A stretch of 35,458 bases of DNA. It comes from a bacterium. Lineage in GTDB: Bacteria > Vulcanimicrobiota > Vulcanimicrobiia > Vulcanimicrobiales > Vulcanimicrobiaceae. The notes under the pieces were generated by a model, which had not been told where the DNA came from, did no database searches, and worked only from the letters and a program-made list of their open reading frames with translations. The position numbers and the translations under genes are program-made. Below, in pieces: positions 17,822 to 26,986 of this stretch (its first letter is position 1; each line of letters starts with the position of its first letter). The stretch spans positions 1 to 35,458 of the forward strand of contig JAJYFM010000020.1 in assembly GCA_021790895.1 (NCBI GenBank), in the 5' to 3' direction.

Positions 17822-18508
17822 TCATGCAAGCCCCCGGCTCCGCAACTCCGCCTGCCGTCGATTAATGAATTCCACGATCGCGTGGTCTTCCTCGGGGCGA
17901 ATGCCGTGAAAACGCAAACCATGCGAAAAGCGCCCCGAACTCGCAATGCGTTCTTGGCGCATCACCTCTCCGAGTAGGACGAGCGGTGCCCCTCCCTCCC
18001 GCAGGCGCAGTTGCACCTCGACGCTCGTGCCCCGCTTGACTTCGCGGTCGAGGATCAGCGAGCAGCCCCCGCGGCTGATATCCCGGATATTGGCCTTCAC
18101 GAACTCGCCGGTTCCCTTCCCCCCAGGCGCGAAGCGCCAGGTCCCCGGAACCAGCGCATCGAGACGCACCGTTTGGCGCTTCTGCGCGCCGCCGCCGCCC
18201 CCGCCCCCGGAGCCGGCGATCGAAGCCGAGGTGACGCGCGAGGGCATCGCCAGCGTCGTCCGATCCCCGCTCGATCCCGTAATCTTCGTCGCCGCACGCA
18301 GCCGGCCGTGCCCGGAATCGTAGAGTAAGATCGCGCTCTCGCCGGCGCGACCGATCACTCCGCGAACGACGATACTCTTGGCGGTGACGACATCGACCGA
18401 GACCGAGCGCGAGGCGCGCCCGGCAACGACGACGTCGACGAACGCGTTGGCATTCGGCAGTTTCGATGCCGGAATCGATGGTCCGCGAGAAAAGAGCGAT
18501 TTGAGCAT
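17822..18508 (-). CDS. PilZ-domain c-di-GMP-binding protein (YcgR-like)
   Basis: The protein has 228 residues. The N-terminal half resembles the YcgR-N-type beta barrel found next to PilZ domains. A run of Gly residues (about 99-107) is a flexible linker. The C-terminal PilZ domain has both c-di-GMP motifs: RQTVR (Arg111, Arg115) and DISRGG (Asp143, Ser145, Gly148). YcgR-type proteins bind c-di-GMP and slow the flagellar motor. The location inside the flagellar operon, with the ATG directly after the flhA stop, supports that role. The Gly run comes from a GC-only simple repeat in the DNA, prone to slippage. Confidence 0.88.
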   Translation of the reverse strand: MLKSLFSRGPSIPASKLPNANAFVDVVVAGRASRSVSVDVVTAKSIVVRGVIGRAGESAILLYDSGHGRLRAATKITGSSGDRTTLAMPSRVTSASIAGSGGGGGGGAQKRQTVRLDALVPGTWRFAPGGKGTGEFVKANIRDISRGGCSLILDREVKRGTSVEVQLRLREGGAPLVLLGEVMRQERIASSGRFSHGLRFHGIRPEEDHAIVEFINRRQAELRSRGLA

Positions 18509-20632
18509 TTAGACTCCCGACCCCATGGGTGCTGAGCTGGTTTCATCGGTTGCCGAGACCTGACCGATCGATTCGACGCGAAGTCCCGGAGCGATTTCAG
18601 AGTAGGAGAGAACGACGAGGTTGGGTGCCGCGCGTTCGGTGAGCCGCTTGAGTGCGAGGCGCACCGAGGGCGACGCGAGCACGATCGGTTGCAGCCCCGC
18701 ATTCTGCGCGACGGCAATCTGACGTGAGAGCGATGAGTAGACCCGCGAGACCGTTCCCGGGTCGAGTAACGCGTAGGCATCCTCGCCGCGACGCACCGCT
18801 TCGGCAAGCAACGCTTCCAGACGCGGGTCGACGGTGATAACCGAGAGCAGCCCCTCTTCGGCATACTCCGAAGAGATATGGCGTGCAAGTGCCGCGCGCA
18901 CGCGCTCGGTGAGGAAATCGATATCTTTGCTGTTGCGCGCAGCATCGGCCATTGTTTCGAGAATGAGGACGAGGTTGCGAATCGGAATGCGCTCGCGCAA
19001 AAGATTCTGCAAGACGCGTTGCACCTCGCCGACCGAGAGCAGCCCGGGAACCAGCTCTTCGACGACGACCGGATAATGCGTTTTGATATTGTCGAGCAAC
19101 GCCGAGGTCTCTTGCCGCCCGAGCAGATCCGGCGCATGCGCGCGGATGAGTTCGGTGAGGTGCGTCGCAATCACGCTGGTCGGATCGATCACCGTGTACC
19201 CGGCCATCTCCGCTTCGGAGCGCAGCGATTCGGGAATCCAGAGCGCCGGTAAACCGAACGCCGGCTCCTTCGTCGCGATGCCGTCGAGCGGCTGCGTCGC
19301 AGTGCCCGGATTCATCGCGAGCAGGCGGCTCACCATCACCTCGGCCTGCGCGACCTCCAACCCGTAGATCTTGACGCTATAGGCGCTCGGTTTGAGTTGT
19401 AAATTATCGCGAACGCGAATCGGCGGCATGACGATACCGAGTTCGCGCGCGGCCTGCCGCCGAATGAGCGTGACGCGTTCGAGCAGATCCCCGCCTTGGT
19501 TGATGTCGACGAGCGGAATGAGTCCGAAGCCGATCTCCAACTCCATCGGGTCGTAGGAAAGAAGCGGAACGACGCTCTCGGCAGGCTTCGCCGGAGTGTT
19601 TCGCGCTGCGGCGGCGGCCTTCGCCGCTGCAGCGGCGGCCTGAACCGCGGGTGATGCAGCGTTACGACGCGAGAAATAATATACGAAGAGCAACGCCGAC
19701 ATCGGCAGCATAAAGAAGCGCGCGAGGCCGACGATGCCGAAGATGCCGGTCATCACGGCCGCGATGAGAATCGCCAGCGGCTGCGAGTTGAGCTGCTTGG
19801 TGAGTTCGCCGCCGAAATCCGATTCAGCAGCAGCGCGCGTGACGATAATACCGGTCGCGGTCGAGATCAAGAGCGCCGGAACCTGGGTGACGATTCCTTC
19901 GCCGACGGTGAGCAACGTGAAGGTCGAGAGCGACTGCAGCACCGTGTAGTGCAACTGCAAGACGCCGATGATGAAGCCGCCGATGATATTGATCGCGACG
20001 ATGATCACCGCGGCGATCGCGTCGCCGCGAACGAACTTGCTGGCGCCGTCCATCGCGCCGTAGAAATCCGCCGAGCGCTGAATATCTTTGCGGCGTTGGC
20101 GCGCTTCGGCCTCGGTGATGAGACCGGCATTGAGATCGGCATCGATCGCCAACTGTTTGCCCGGCATTGCATCGAGGGTGAAGCGAGCGGCGACCTCGGC
20201 GACGCGCCCCGCGCCGTTGGTGATGACGACGAATTGAATGACGACCAAGATGAGGAAGATCACCAGACCGACGGCATAATTTCCCGCGATCACGACCTGA
20301 CCGAAGAATTGAATGACCTCGCCGGCGTAGCCGTTGGTGAGAATCGCGCGCGTCGCCGTAATGTTCAAGGCGAGCCGGAAGAGCGTCACGATGAGCAAGA
20401 GGGTCGGGAAGACCGAGAACGAGAGCGCATTCTCGGCGTAGAGACTGGTGCCGATGATGACGAGCGCGCCGGTGATATTGAGCGTCAACAGTCCGTCGAG
20501 CACATACGTCGGAACCGGCACGATCATCAAGAAGACCAGCGTCACCGCAGCGCCCGCGACTAAGACCGGGGTCGTTGCCGCGATCCGTTGGCCGATGCTC
20601 GGGCGCGCCGCTGCGCTGGTAGCCGAAGCCAT
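18509..20632 (-). CDS. flhA: Flagellar export gate protein FlhA
   Basis: The protein has 707 residues, about the usual FlhA length. The N-terminal half has about eight membrane helices, with the FHIPEP region marked by the conserved AARFTLDAMPGKQLAIDADL and then the short cytosolic loop with RRKDIQRSADFYGAMDGASK. The C-terminal half (about 350-707) is the cytosolic FlhA-C domain that binds chaperone-substrate complexes. FlhA forms the nonameric ring of the flagellar type III export gate and helps use the proton-motive force. The ATG follows the flhB stop directly, and the pilZ start follows the flhA stop directly. Confidence 0.97.
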   Translation of the reverse strand: MASATSAAARPSIGQRIAATTPVLVAGAAVTLVFLMIVPVPTYVLDGLLTLNITGALVIIGTSLYAENALSFSVFPTLLLIVTLFRLALNITATRAILTNGYAGEVIQFFGQVVIAGNYAVGLVIFLILVVIQFVVITNGAGRVAEVAARFTLDAMPGKQLAIDADLNAGLITEAEARQRRKDIQRSADFYGAMDGASKFVRGDAIAAVIIVAINIIGGFIIGVLQLHYTVLQSLSTFTLLTVGEGIVTQVPALLISTATGIIVTRAAAESDFGGELTKQLNSQPLAILIAAVMTGIFGIVGLARFFMLPMSALLFVYYFSRRNAASPAVQAAAAAAKAAAAARNTPAKPAESVVPLLSYDPMELEIGFGLIPLVDINQGGDLLERVTLIRRQAARELGIVMPPIRVRDNLQLKPSAYSVKIYGLEVAQAEVMVSRLLAMNPGTATQPLDGIATKEPAFGLPALWIPESLRSEAEMAGYTVIDPTSVIATHLTELIRAHAPDLLGRQETSALLDNIKTHYPVVVEELVPGLLSVGEVQRVLQNLLRERIPIRNLVLILETMADAARNSKDIDFLTERVRAALARHISSEYAEEGLLSVITVDPRLEALLAEAVRRGEDAYALLDPGTVSRVYSSLSRQIAVAQNAGLQPIVLASPSVRLALKRLTERAAPNLVVLSYSEIAPGLRVESIGQVSATDETSSAPMGSGV

Positions 20633-21697
20633 CTACGCGATCGTCTTTCTCTTTAACCGGTACACGAATGCAATCACCTGCGCGACGGCTGCGTAAAGGT
20701 TCGGCGGGACCATTTGGTCGAGTGCGACCTTCTCGTAGAGCGTACGCGCAAGCGGAGGGTTCTCCAATATCGGCACTCCGGCCTCGCGCGCGATCTCACG
20801 AATGCGTAAAGCAACCAGATCGGCGCCCTTGGCGACAACGACCGGCGCCTCCATCTCGATCTCATCCCATTCCAACGCCACCGCGAAATGTGTCGGGTTC
20901 GTAACGACGACCGTCGCGCGAGGAACCGCCGAAAGCATACGCCTGCGCGCGAATTCACGCTGCCGCCGCTTGACCGCTCCGCGCACTTCGGGGTTGCCCT
21001 CGGCCTGTCGCATCTCATCCTTGACCTCTTGCTTGGTCATCTTCTGGTTCTCCATGAAGTTCCAGCGCTCGTAGGCGTAGTCAAGGATGCCGACGATCAC
21101 CAACAGTATCGCGAATTTGAAGGTGATGTCGTAGATGAGGCCGCCGACGGCATTGAAGACGCCGTAGGGCGACATCTCGCCGAGCGAAAGGAAGAAACCA
21201 AGATTCCCGGCGACCGTCGAGTAGAGAATGATCGCGACGGCACCGAGCTTGATGAATTGCTTAAGGAGATTTACCGCGACTTGTTTTGAGAAAATGCGCT
21301 TGAAGCCGCTGAGCGGATTGAGCTTGGAGAAGTTCGGTTTGAGCGGCTGCAGTGTAAAGAGCAGCCCGACCTGAACGACGTTGAGGAGTACCCCGAGCCC
21401 GAAGGCGATGGCAAAGAGCATCGCCATGACGAAGATGACGCTGCCCAGCGTCTTCGCGAAGATTCCCCAGACCGAGAAGATCGTGAGCGGCCCATACGAG
21501 GCGATGTGGCTGAGCGCGACCATCGTCCCCGGGCCGAGACCGCCGAAATCGCTGCCGGCAAAAAAGTGCAACGCGAGGATCGCACCCAAAAAGATCCCCG
21601 CCCCAGCCAGCTCGGTGCTGCGGGCAAGTTGGCCCTTTTTTCGCGACTCCTCAAGGCGCTTCGGAGTCGCGCGCTCGGTTTGTTCAGGACGCGGCAT
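20633..21697 (-). CDS. flhB: Flagellar export gate/specificity protein FlhB
   Basis: The protein has 354 residues. It has a basic N-terminus (ERATPKRLEESRKKGQ), four membrane helices, and a cytosolic domain with the autocleavage site NPTH (Asn267-Pro268). FlhB switches export from rod/hook to filament substrates when FliK signals that the hook is long enough; fliK is in this cluster. A GGAG Shine-Dalgarno lies 10 bases upstream. It is the first minus-strand gene after the plus-strand lipoprotein gene that interrupts the operon, so it needs its own promoter or readthrough across that gene. Confidence 0.97.
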   Translation of the reverse strand: MPRPEQTERATPKRLEESRKKGQLARSTELAGAGIFLGAILALHFFAGSDFGGLGPGTMVALSHIASYGPLTIFSVWGIFAKTLGSVIFVMAMLFAIAFGLGVLLNVVQVGLLFTLQPLKPNFSKLNPLSGFKRIFSKQVAVNLLKQFIKLGAVAIILYSTVAGNLGFFLSLGEMSPYGVFNAVGGLIYDITFKFAILLVIVGILDYAYERWNFMENQKMTKQEVKDEMRQAEGNPEVRGAVKRRQREFARRRMLSAVPRATVVVTNPTHFAVALEWDEIEMEAPVVVAKGADLVALRIREIAREAGVPILENPPLARTLYEKVALDQMVPPNLYAAVAQVIAFVYRLKRKTIA

Positions 21698-21853
21698 AGC
21701 CCGCTTGCTCCAGAGTCATTCCCAGAGGCATTTCCTTCCCGATGCCGATTCTTCTTGCCGAAACCTGCGGGAATGGGGCCCCCGCGCGATAAATGAGTGG
21801 GGCTGGTCTGAAGCCCCATAATTTCAAAGTACCGCGACAAGGAGTCTCCCACG

Positions 21854-22888
21854 TTGTATCGTCCGCTGGTCACGCTCTCCGGCGTGTTATTCGCTGCCGC
21901 TCTCCTCGCCCTCGGCGCGCTGACGGGGTGTGGGCACGCAACGCCGATCTCCGCCGCGGCAAGCCCAACCGCCACCCCCGTCGTCCCATCGGTAACGGCG
22001 GAGTTCGCTCTTCCGACCAGTTCGGCTGGGGTCACGGCGCTTGCGATCGGAGCGAATAGTTCGATTTGGTTCACCGAGGGCTCGGCCGATAAGATCGGCC
22101 AACTCGAGACGACCGGCACGGTCGTCGATTATCCGCTGCCGACCGCCGGCGCACTGCCGAAGGATCTCGTAGCGGCGCCCGACGGAAACCTCTGGTTCAC
22201 CGAATACAACGGCAATAAGATCGGGAAGATCGGCATCTCCGGAACGACGATCGTCGAGTATGCACTGCCGACGGCGGGCTCCGAGCCCGATGGCATCACG
22301 GTGGGTTCCGACGGCGCGCTCTGGTTCACCGAGGCCGGCACCTCGAAGATCGGGCGCATCACGACTGCGGGAGCGATCACCGAATACACGATTCCAACCG
22401 CGAACGCCGACCCGACGAGCATTGCCGCCGGCAGCGACGGCGCGCTCTGGTTCACCGAATATAACGGCGCGAAGATCGGCCGTATCACGACCGCCGGCGC
22501 GATCAGCGAATATCCCGTCGCGGCGGGAAGCGAGCCGACCTCGATTCTCAGCGGAGCCGACGGCGCGCTCTGGTTCCTCGAACAAGGCACCAACAAGATC
22601 GGACGGATCCTCACCAACGGAACCGGGCTCACCGAGACCTCGCTCGCGGTTCCGACGGCTGCGACGCCGACGATCGGCGGGATCACCGAGGGCGCAGACA
22701 GCAACTTCTACTTCACCGATATCGCCGGCAACAAGATCGGCCAATACCTCAGCAACGGCGGCACGGTCACGGAGTATCCCATCACGACTGCAGCATCGAG
22801 CCCGCTCGCCATCGCGCTCGGCCCCGACCAACGCATCTACTTCAGCGAGAGCGCGGGGAATAAGATCGGGCAGCTCTCCTACTTCTAG
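21854..22888 (+). CDS. Lipoprotein with virginiamycin-B-lyase-like (Vgb/NHL) propeller repeats
   Basis: The protein has 344 residues. A signal peptide ends in the lipobox LTGC (about residue 25), followed by a Ser/Ala/Thr-rich spacer. About six or seven blades follow, each close to GSDGALWFTEYNGAKIGRI with a linker of the type TEYPIPT. This is the pattern of Vgb/streptogramin-lyase-like propellers. Most such secreted proteins have unknown ligands, and I would not call this an antibiotic lyase. The start is a TTG with AAGGAG 9 bases upstream. It lies on the plus strand between fliR and flhB, which are normally adjacent, so it is an insertion into the flagellar operon and opposes its transcription. 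Confidence 0.85.
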   Translation: MYRPLVTLSGVLFAAALLALGALTGCGHATPISAAASPTATPVVPSVTAEFALPTSSAGVTALAIGANSSIWFTEGSADKIGQLETTGTVVDYPLPTAGALPKDLVAAPDGNLWFTEYNGNKIGKIGISGTTIVEYALPTAGSEPDGITVGSDGALWFTEAGTSKIGRITTAGAITEYTIPTANADPTSIAAGSDGALWFTEYNGAKIGRITTAGAISEYPVAAGSEPTSILSGADGALWFLEQGTNKIGRILTNGTGLTETSLAVPTAATPTIGGITEGADSNFYFTDIAGNKIGQYLSNGGTVTEYPITTAASSPLAIALGPDQRIYFSESAGNKIGQLSYF

Positions 22889-22893
22889 CGGTG

Positions 22894-22919
22894 GATGCGC
22901 TCACCGCAACGAGCGCATC
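22894..22919. terminator. Hairpin between the convergent propeller lipoprotein and fliR genes
   Basis: GATGCGCTC (22894-22902) pairs perfectly with GAGCGCATC (22911-22919) over 9 bp with an 8-base loop. It begins 5 bases after the lipoprotein stop and overlaps the fliR stop. It has no T tract. It could act as a two-way barrier limiting transcript collision. Confidence 0.5.
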
Positions 22920-23677
22920 ACCGTGTCCATCTGTCGCGAGAGTTGATCGAAGAGCTGCGGCCCGACCGTTGCGAGCAGCGGTAAACTCGCGGCAAGGGTA
23001 ATGAGCCCCACGGTCACCTGAATCGGGAAGCCGACGACGAAGACGTTCATCTGTGGGGCGACGCGCGCCATGAGGGCGAGCGCGATATTTGTAATAAAGA
23101 GCGCAATCGCCGCCGGCGCCGCAATCTTAAAGACGATATCGAACGATGACGCAAGTATCCCGACGACGTTTCCGGCGAGCGTCGGGTCGATGTGAATGTA
23201 CGGCAGCGGCACGAGATTGAACGAGCCCGCGATACCCGCAATCAACAGCAGGTGCGAGTTCGTCGCAAGAAAGACGAGCGTCGCGAGCGCGAGTTCGAAT
23301 TCGCCGATAATGGTGATCTGCTGCTGGGTCGTCGGGCTGATGACGTTGGCAATCGCGTAACCGATCTCCAGATCGACAAGCTCGCCCGCGAACTGAATCC
23401 CGGCAAAGACCAACGAGGCGATATACCCGACGATCGCGCCCAAGGCGATCTGTGCGAGAATCGCGATCACGAGCGCGAGGAGGCTGGTAAACGGCGTCAG
23501 CGTCGGCACCGTATGCAGGAGCAGAAACGAAATCAGCGCGCCGAGGCCGAAGCGCGTCTGAATCGGAATCTGCGGAGCGGAAAAAATCGGGAAGACGAAA
23601 AGCATCGTGCTGACCCGAATGAAAATCAAAAAAAATGTCTGGAATTGTGCGGCGGTGACCCCGAAAATATCGAGCAT
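22901..23677 (-). CDS. fliR: Flagellar export gate protein FliR
   Basis: The protein has 258 residues and about six to seven hydrophobic helices throughout, as usual for FliR. Recognisable parts are the N-terminal FLIFIRVSTMLFVFPIFSAP and the ELVDLEIGYAIANVISP segment. FliR forms the core of the FliPQR export gate in the basal-body membrane. It starts 6 bases after the fliQ stop. flhB, the usual next gene, is displaced by the plus-strand lipoprotein gene. Confidence 0.96.
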   Translation of the reverse strand: MLDIFGVTAAQFQTFFLIFIRVSTMLFVFPIFSAPQIPIQTRFGLGALISFLLLHTVPTLTPFTSLLALVIAILAQIALGAIVGYIASLVFAGIQFAGELVDLEIGYAIANVISPTTQQQITIIGEFELALATLVFLATNSHLLLIAGIAGSFNLVPLPYIHIDPTLAGNVVGILASSFDIVFKIAAPAAIALFITNIALALMARVAPQMNVFVVGFPIQVTVGLITLAASLPLLATVGPQLFDQLSRQMDTVMRSLR

Positions 23678-23683
23678 ACCGCC

Positions 23684-23953
23684 CTAATGGAGGACGTTCG
23701 CCGCCGAGGAAAAGACTCGCGTCGTAAAATCGGTGAGCAAAGCGAGCATGAACGGACCGAAGAACAAGATCGCTGCCGCCGAAACGAGGATCTTTGGAAT
23801 GAAGGTGAGCGTCGGCTCCTGCAGTTGGGTGACCGCCTGCAAGAGCGAGATGATCAACCCCGTCACGAGACTGATCAGCAGCACCGGCGCAGAGACCAAG
23901 AGCGCGACGAAGATCGCCTCGCGTCCTAAGCTTAATGCATCGCTAACCGTCAT
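23684..23953 (-). CDS. fliQ: Flagellar export gate protein FliQ
   Basis: The protein has 89 residues, the standard length, with two membrane helices separated by the conserved LLQAVTQLQEPTLTFIPKIL hinge. FliQ packs around FliP and FliR in the export gate. The start overlaps the fliP stop by four bases (ATGA). Confidence 0.97.
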   Translation of the reverse strand: MTVSDALSLGREAIFVALLVSAPVLLISLVTGLIISLLQAVTQLQEPTLTFIPKILVSAAAILFFGPFMLALLTDFTTRVFSSAANVLH

Positions 23954-24735
23954 GTCTTAAAGCTCGCAAAGAGCGCCCCGACAACCAAATTCCAGCCGTC
24001 GACTAACAGGAAGATCAGGATCTTAATCGGCAGCGAAATCAAGACCGGCGGGATCATCATCATGCCCATCGAGAGCAAGATACTCGCCACGACCATATCA
24101 ATGACGATAAAGGGAACGTAGAGCAGAAATCCGATCTGGAACGCCGTCTTCAGTTCGGAGATTGTGAAGGCGGGCACCAAAATATAGGTTGGCACGTCGG
24201 CTTGATTCTTCGGCCGTGGATGTTTTGAGATCGAGTAAAAGAGTTCGAGATCCTTTACGCGCGTCTGCTTGAACATAAACGCGCGCAGCGGCTTCGCCGC
24301 CCGGTTGAGCGCGACTTGTTGCGTGATTTGCTTCTTGAGATAGGGTTGCACCGCCGTCGTATTGATCGTGGTAATCACCGGATTCATCACGAAAAACGTC
24401 AGCAATAGGGCGAGCCCGATCAAGACTTGGTTCGGCGGCACCTGCGCCGTGCCGAGCGCCGTCCGTACGAACGAGAGCACGATGATGATGCGCGTGAACG
24501 AGGTCATCAAGACGAGCAGGGTCGGCGCGAGCGCGAGCACGGTGAGCAGCAGCAGCACTTGCAACGCTCCCACGACCTGCTGCGGCGAGTGCGCTTGCCC
24601 TAAACCGATGCTCAGCGAGGGAATCGGCGGCAACGGTGCCGTAGGAGCCGTCGCCGCAGCGACGTGAAGCGGTGCGAGCAAAAGCGCCGCAAATCCAAGA
24701 ATCGCCGCCCCAACGGCGATGCGCGCGCGATGCAT
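23950..24735 (-). CDS. fliP: Flagellar export gate protein FliP
   Basis: The protein has 261 residues from the ATG at 24735. It has a cleavable N-terminal signal-like segment, then the FliP core with LLTVLALAPTLLVLMTSFTR and the FVRTALGTAQVPPNQVLIGL loop. The last helices include MMMIPPVLISLPIKILIFLL. FliP forms the pentameric base of the export gate. A longer frame from 24774 exists, but the chosen ATG shares a base with the fliO stop (TAATG), the usual coupling. The extra 13 residues of the long form would overlap fliO. Confidence 0.96.
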   Translation of the reverse strand: MHRARIAVGAAILGFAALLLAPLHVAAATAPTAPLPPIPSLSIGLGQAHSPQQVVGALQVLLLLTVLALAPTLLVLMTSFTRIIIVLSFVRTALGTAQVPPNQVLIGLALLLTFFVMNPVITTINTTAVQPYLKKQITQQVALNRAAKPLRAFMFKQTRVKDLELFYSISKHPRPKNQADVPTYILVPAFTISELKTAFQIGFLLYVPFIVIDMVVASILLSMGMMMIPPVLISLPIKILIFLLVDGWNLVVGALFASFKT

Positions 24736-25088
24736 TAGCGTTTGCCCCAGGGCAGCGCGAAGATCGAGCTCCATGCCCGCTTCGTCACGTCGAAGCCCTT
24801 TCGTTGCGCCGCCATCCAGCCTTCGACCTCGTCGGCGGGAATCTCAGCGATCTGCCGCGTTCCCGAGGCGGCGCTTGCGACGAGGAAATAGCGCACGCCG
24901 ACTTTGATGACGTGCAACGCTCCGTGAGCACCGAGCTGCGTCGATTCCAGCACCGTCACGAGGCGTCGCTCCGTGGAGAGAACGATGCGGCCGCGCCCTA
25001 AGGCCTTCACGAACGCAGCAAAGAGCAACAGAACGACGGCGACGACGATCAGCGCGAAGATGTATTGAGTCCAAAGATGCGTCGTCAT
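24735..25088 (-). CDS. fliO: Flagellar biosynthesis protein FliO
   Basis: The protein has 117 residues. One N-terminal membrane helix (about 9-28, YIFALIVVAVVLLLFAAFVK) is followed by a small cytosolic beta-rich domain (LSTERRLVTVLESTQLGAHG, then LHVIKVGVRYFLVASA). This is the FliO layout. FliO assists FliP assembly and is poorly conserved, so the order fliY-fliO-fliP supports the call. It sits 20 bases after fliY. Confidence 0.87.
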   Translation of the reverse strand: MTTHLWTQYIFALIVVAVVLLLFAAFVKALGRGRIVLSTERRLVTVLESTQLGAHGALHVIKVGVRYFLVASAASGTRQIAEIPADEVEGWMAAQRKGFDVTKRAWSSIFALPWGKR

Positions 25089-25108
25089 GAACCGCTACGC
25101 GGACTCCG

Positions 25109-25981
25109 CTAGCCGACCTGAGGATTCAGCTCGCTGATTTTCACCGCGTATTTATCATCCACGACAACGACCTCTCCACGCGCAATAAGGATATTATTGA
25201 CGTAGATGTCGATCGGGTCGACGGCGAGCTTATCGAGTTCGAAAACGCTTCCTTGCTGGAGTGAAACAACGTCGCGCAACTGCATCACGGTTTTTCCGAG
25301 AATCGCGCGCACTTGCAACGGCACGTCGTGCACGAGGTCGAGATTCGCCTGACCGGCCGGCGTCTTCTTCGCCTGCGTCGGTACAATCGGCGCGAACTGG
25401 GCCGGAGCGGCGGCGACCGGCGCCGGCGCGGGCTTCGCGGTCGCAGCGCTCGCAGCGGCTTGCGGCGGTTCTTCGGCGTTTCCGAGTTTCGAGAGCGTAA
25501 TCGCCGCGAAATCGACCGCGATATGGGGCGAGAGGTCGTTTTCGAGTTGCACCGGTGCGCTATAAGACTGGAACGGCGGCGGCGGCAGCAGCGTCGCGTC
25601 GCTGCACAGCTCGGCGTGAATGCCGGCGGTGCCGGCACCGATATCATCGGCCAAGCGCTCGGCCATCGCGACCGCGATCTGCGAAACCGTCTCCGAGGCG
25701 ATCGAGAGTTGCATCGGGCCGAGCTCGCCGACCGATTCTTCGCCGCCGAGCATCAGACCGACGATATGCGCGAGATCCTCGCGTTGGAAGCGCACGACGA
25801 GTTGGGCACCGATCGAAGGAATGTCGGCGAGGGCGATCAGTTCGTCGCCGTCGGTGTGAATCGAGCCCTCGTGATCGGCGCGCATACCGGCCCCGGCGAC
25901 CGCCGATTGCTCGACCAGGCGCCCGAGCACGGTCGCTGCCGCGGCAAACATCGCATCGGCGAGATTATCGATCTGCATCAT
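25109..25981 (-). CDS. fliY: Flagellar switch protein FliN/FliY
   Basis: The protein has 290 residues. The C-terminal about 80 residues are a clear FliN/SpoA domain (DLVHDVPLQVRAILGKTVMQ, then LRDVVSLQQGSVFELDKLA). The N-terminal part is a CheC-like domain as in FliY, joined by an Ala/Pro linker at about 175-210. In the best (D/S)xxxExxN match, SIASETVS, the essential Asn is Ser. A second intact motif is not visible, so CheY-P phosphatase activity is probably lost. CheC, encoded nearby, keeps both motifs. The protein forms the lower C-ring with FliM. It starts 6 bases after fliM. Confidence 0.9.
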   Translation of the reverse strand: MMQIDNLADAMFAAAATVLGRLVEQSAVAGAGMRADHEGSIHTDGDELIALADIPSIGAQLVVRFQREDLAHIVGLMLGGEESVGELGPMQLSIASETVSQIAVAMAERLADDIGAGTAGIHAELCSDATLLPPPPFQSYSAPVQLENDLSPHIAVDFAAITLSKLGNAEEPPQAAASAATAKPAPAPVAAAPAQFAPIVPTQAKKTPAGQANLDLVHDVPLQVRAILGKTVMQLRDVVSLQQGSVFELDKLAVDPIDIYVNNILIARGEVVVVDDKYAVKISELNPQVG

Positions 25982-25987
25982 CGTCGC

Positions 25988-26977
25988 TTATTCGTCCTCA
26001 TTCGTGAGCGCGCCGGAAACTTTCATGGCATACCGATCTTTATAGACTCCGGGGAAGAGGTGGTACTTCTCCCGCTCGTTGACTTTCCCCACCAGCGGCG
26101 CCGAGGTATCGTTATCGAGCACCACAAGGTCCCCAAGTTGCAACGAGACGAGATCGCGCAAGGAGAGCATGGTGCGCCCGAGTTCGACTTCGAACTCGAT
26201 ATCCGCGCGTTCGACGTTTCGTTCTAACTGGGCGACATCATCCTCGGTCATGCCCCGCCCGGCGATCACCGTCGGCGACCACTGGAAATCGGTGAGTTGC
26301 TGCCCGATCGACTGCAAGACCAAATACGGCAGACAGAAGTTCATCACGCCGGCCATATCGCCGACTTTCAGTTCCATCGAAACGTACGCAATGATTTGGT
26401 CGAGCGGAATGATGCGCGGGATGAACTGCGGGTTCGAATCAAGCGCCTCGATCTTTAACGAGAGCGTCAGCAGGTAGTTCCAGGATTCGCGATAGCTATT
26501 GAGCATGCGCGCCATGAAGCGCTGCATGAGCGTGCGTTCGATATCGGTGAGATCGCGCAATTTCGGCGGGAACCACCCCGGGCCGCCGAGCAAGCGATCG
26601 ATGATCGAGAAAACGAGATTGAGATCGACCTGCACGATTCCGCTGCCGGGTAACGGGTCCATCGAAAAGATCGCCAAGATCGACGGAATGCCGATCGAAG
26701 CGATGAAATCGCCGTAGCTGATCTGTTCGATCGAGACGATCGTCGCTTCAACGCGCGTGCGCAGATAGACGGAGAGCGAGTTATTGAGCAGGCGCGTAAA
26801 GTTCTCGTGCAACGTCCGCAGCGTCTGGAGTTGGTTGTTCGAAAACTTATCGAGCCGCTTATTGAAGCGAAAGTCGAATGACTTGATGCGCCGACTTTCA
26901 ATCGTTTCGAGCTGCGATTCATCGCTGCCGAGTTGATTGATAAGGGCGTCGATCTCTTCTTGCGATAAACTCGACAT
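25988..26977 (-). CDS. fliM: Flagellar switch protein FliM
   Basis: The protein has 329 residues, the usual length. The N-terminal CheY-P docking motif LSQEEIDALINQL is present. The middle CheC-like domain carries the FliM GGPG loop (RLLGGPGWFPP). The C-terminal SpoA domain covers about 245-320 (VELGRTMLSLRDLVSLQLGD). FliM is the C-ring protein that binds CheY-P and reverses rotation. In Gram-positive style operons fliL usually sits between motB and fliM. Here only 9 bases separate them, so fliL is absent from this position. Confidence 0.97.
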   Translation of the reverse strand: MSSLSQEEIDALINQLGSDESQLETIESRRIKSFDFRFNKRLDKFSNNQLQTLRTLHENFTRLLNNSLSVYLRTRVEATIVSIEQISYGDFIASIGIPSILAIFSMDPLPGSGIVQVDLNLVFSIIDRLLGGPGWFPPKLRDLTDIERTLMQRFMARMLNSYRESWNYLLTLSLKIEALDSNPQFIPRIIPLDQIIAYVSMELKVGDMAGVMNFCLPYLVLQSIGQQLTDFQWSPTVIAGRGMTEDDVAQLERNVERADIEFEVELGRTMLSLRDLVSLQLGDLVVLDNDTSAPLVGKVNEREKYHLFPGVYKDRYAMKVSGALTNEDE

Positions 26978-26986
26978 GGCGCGCTC

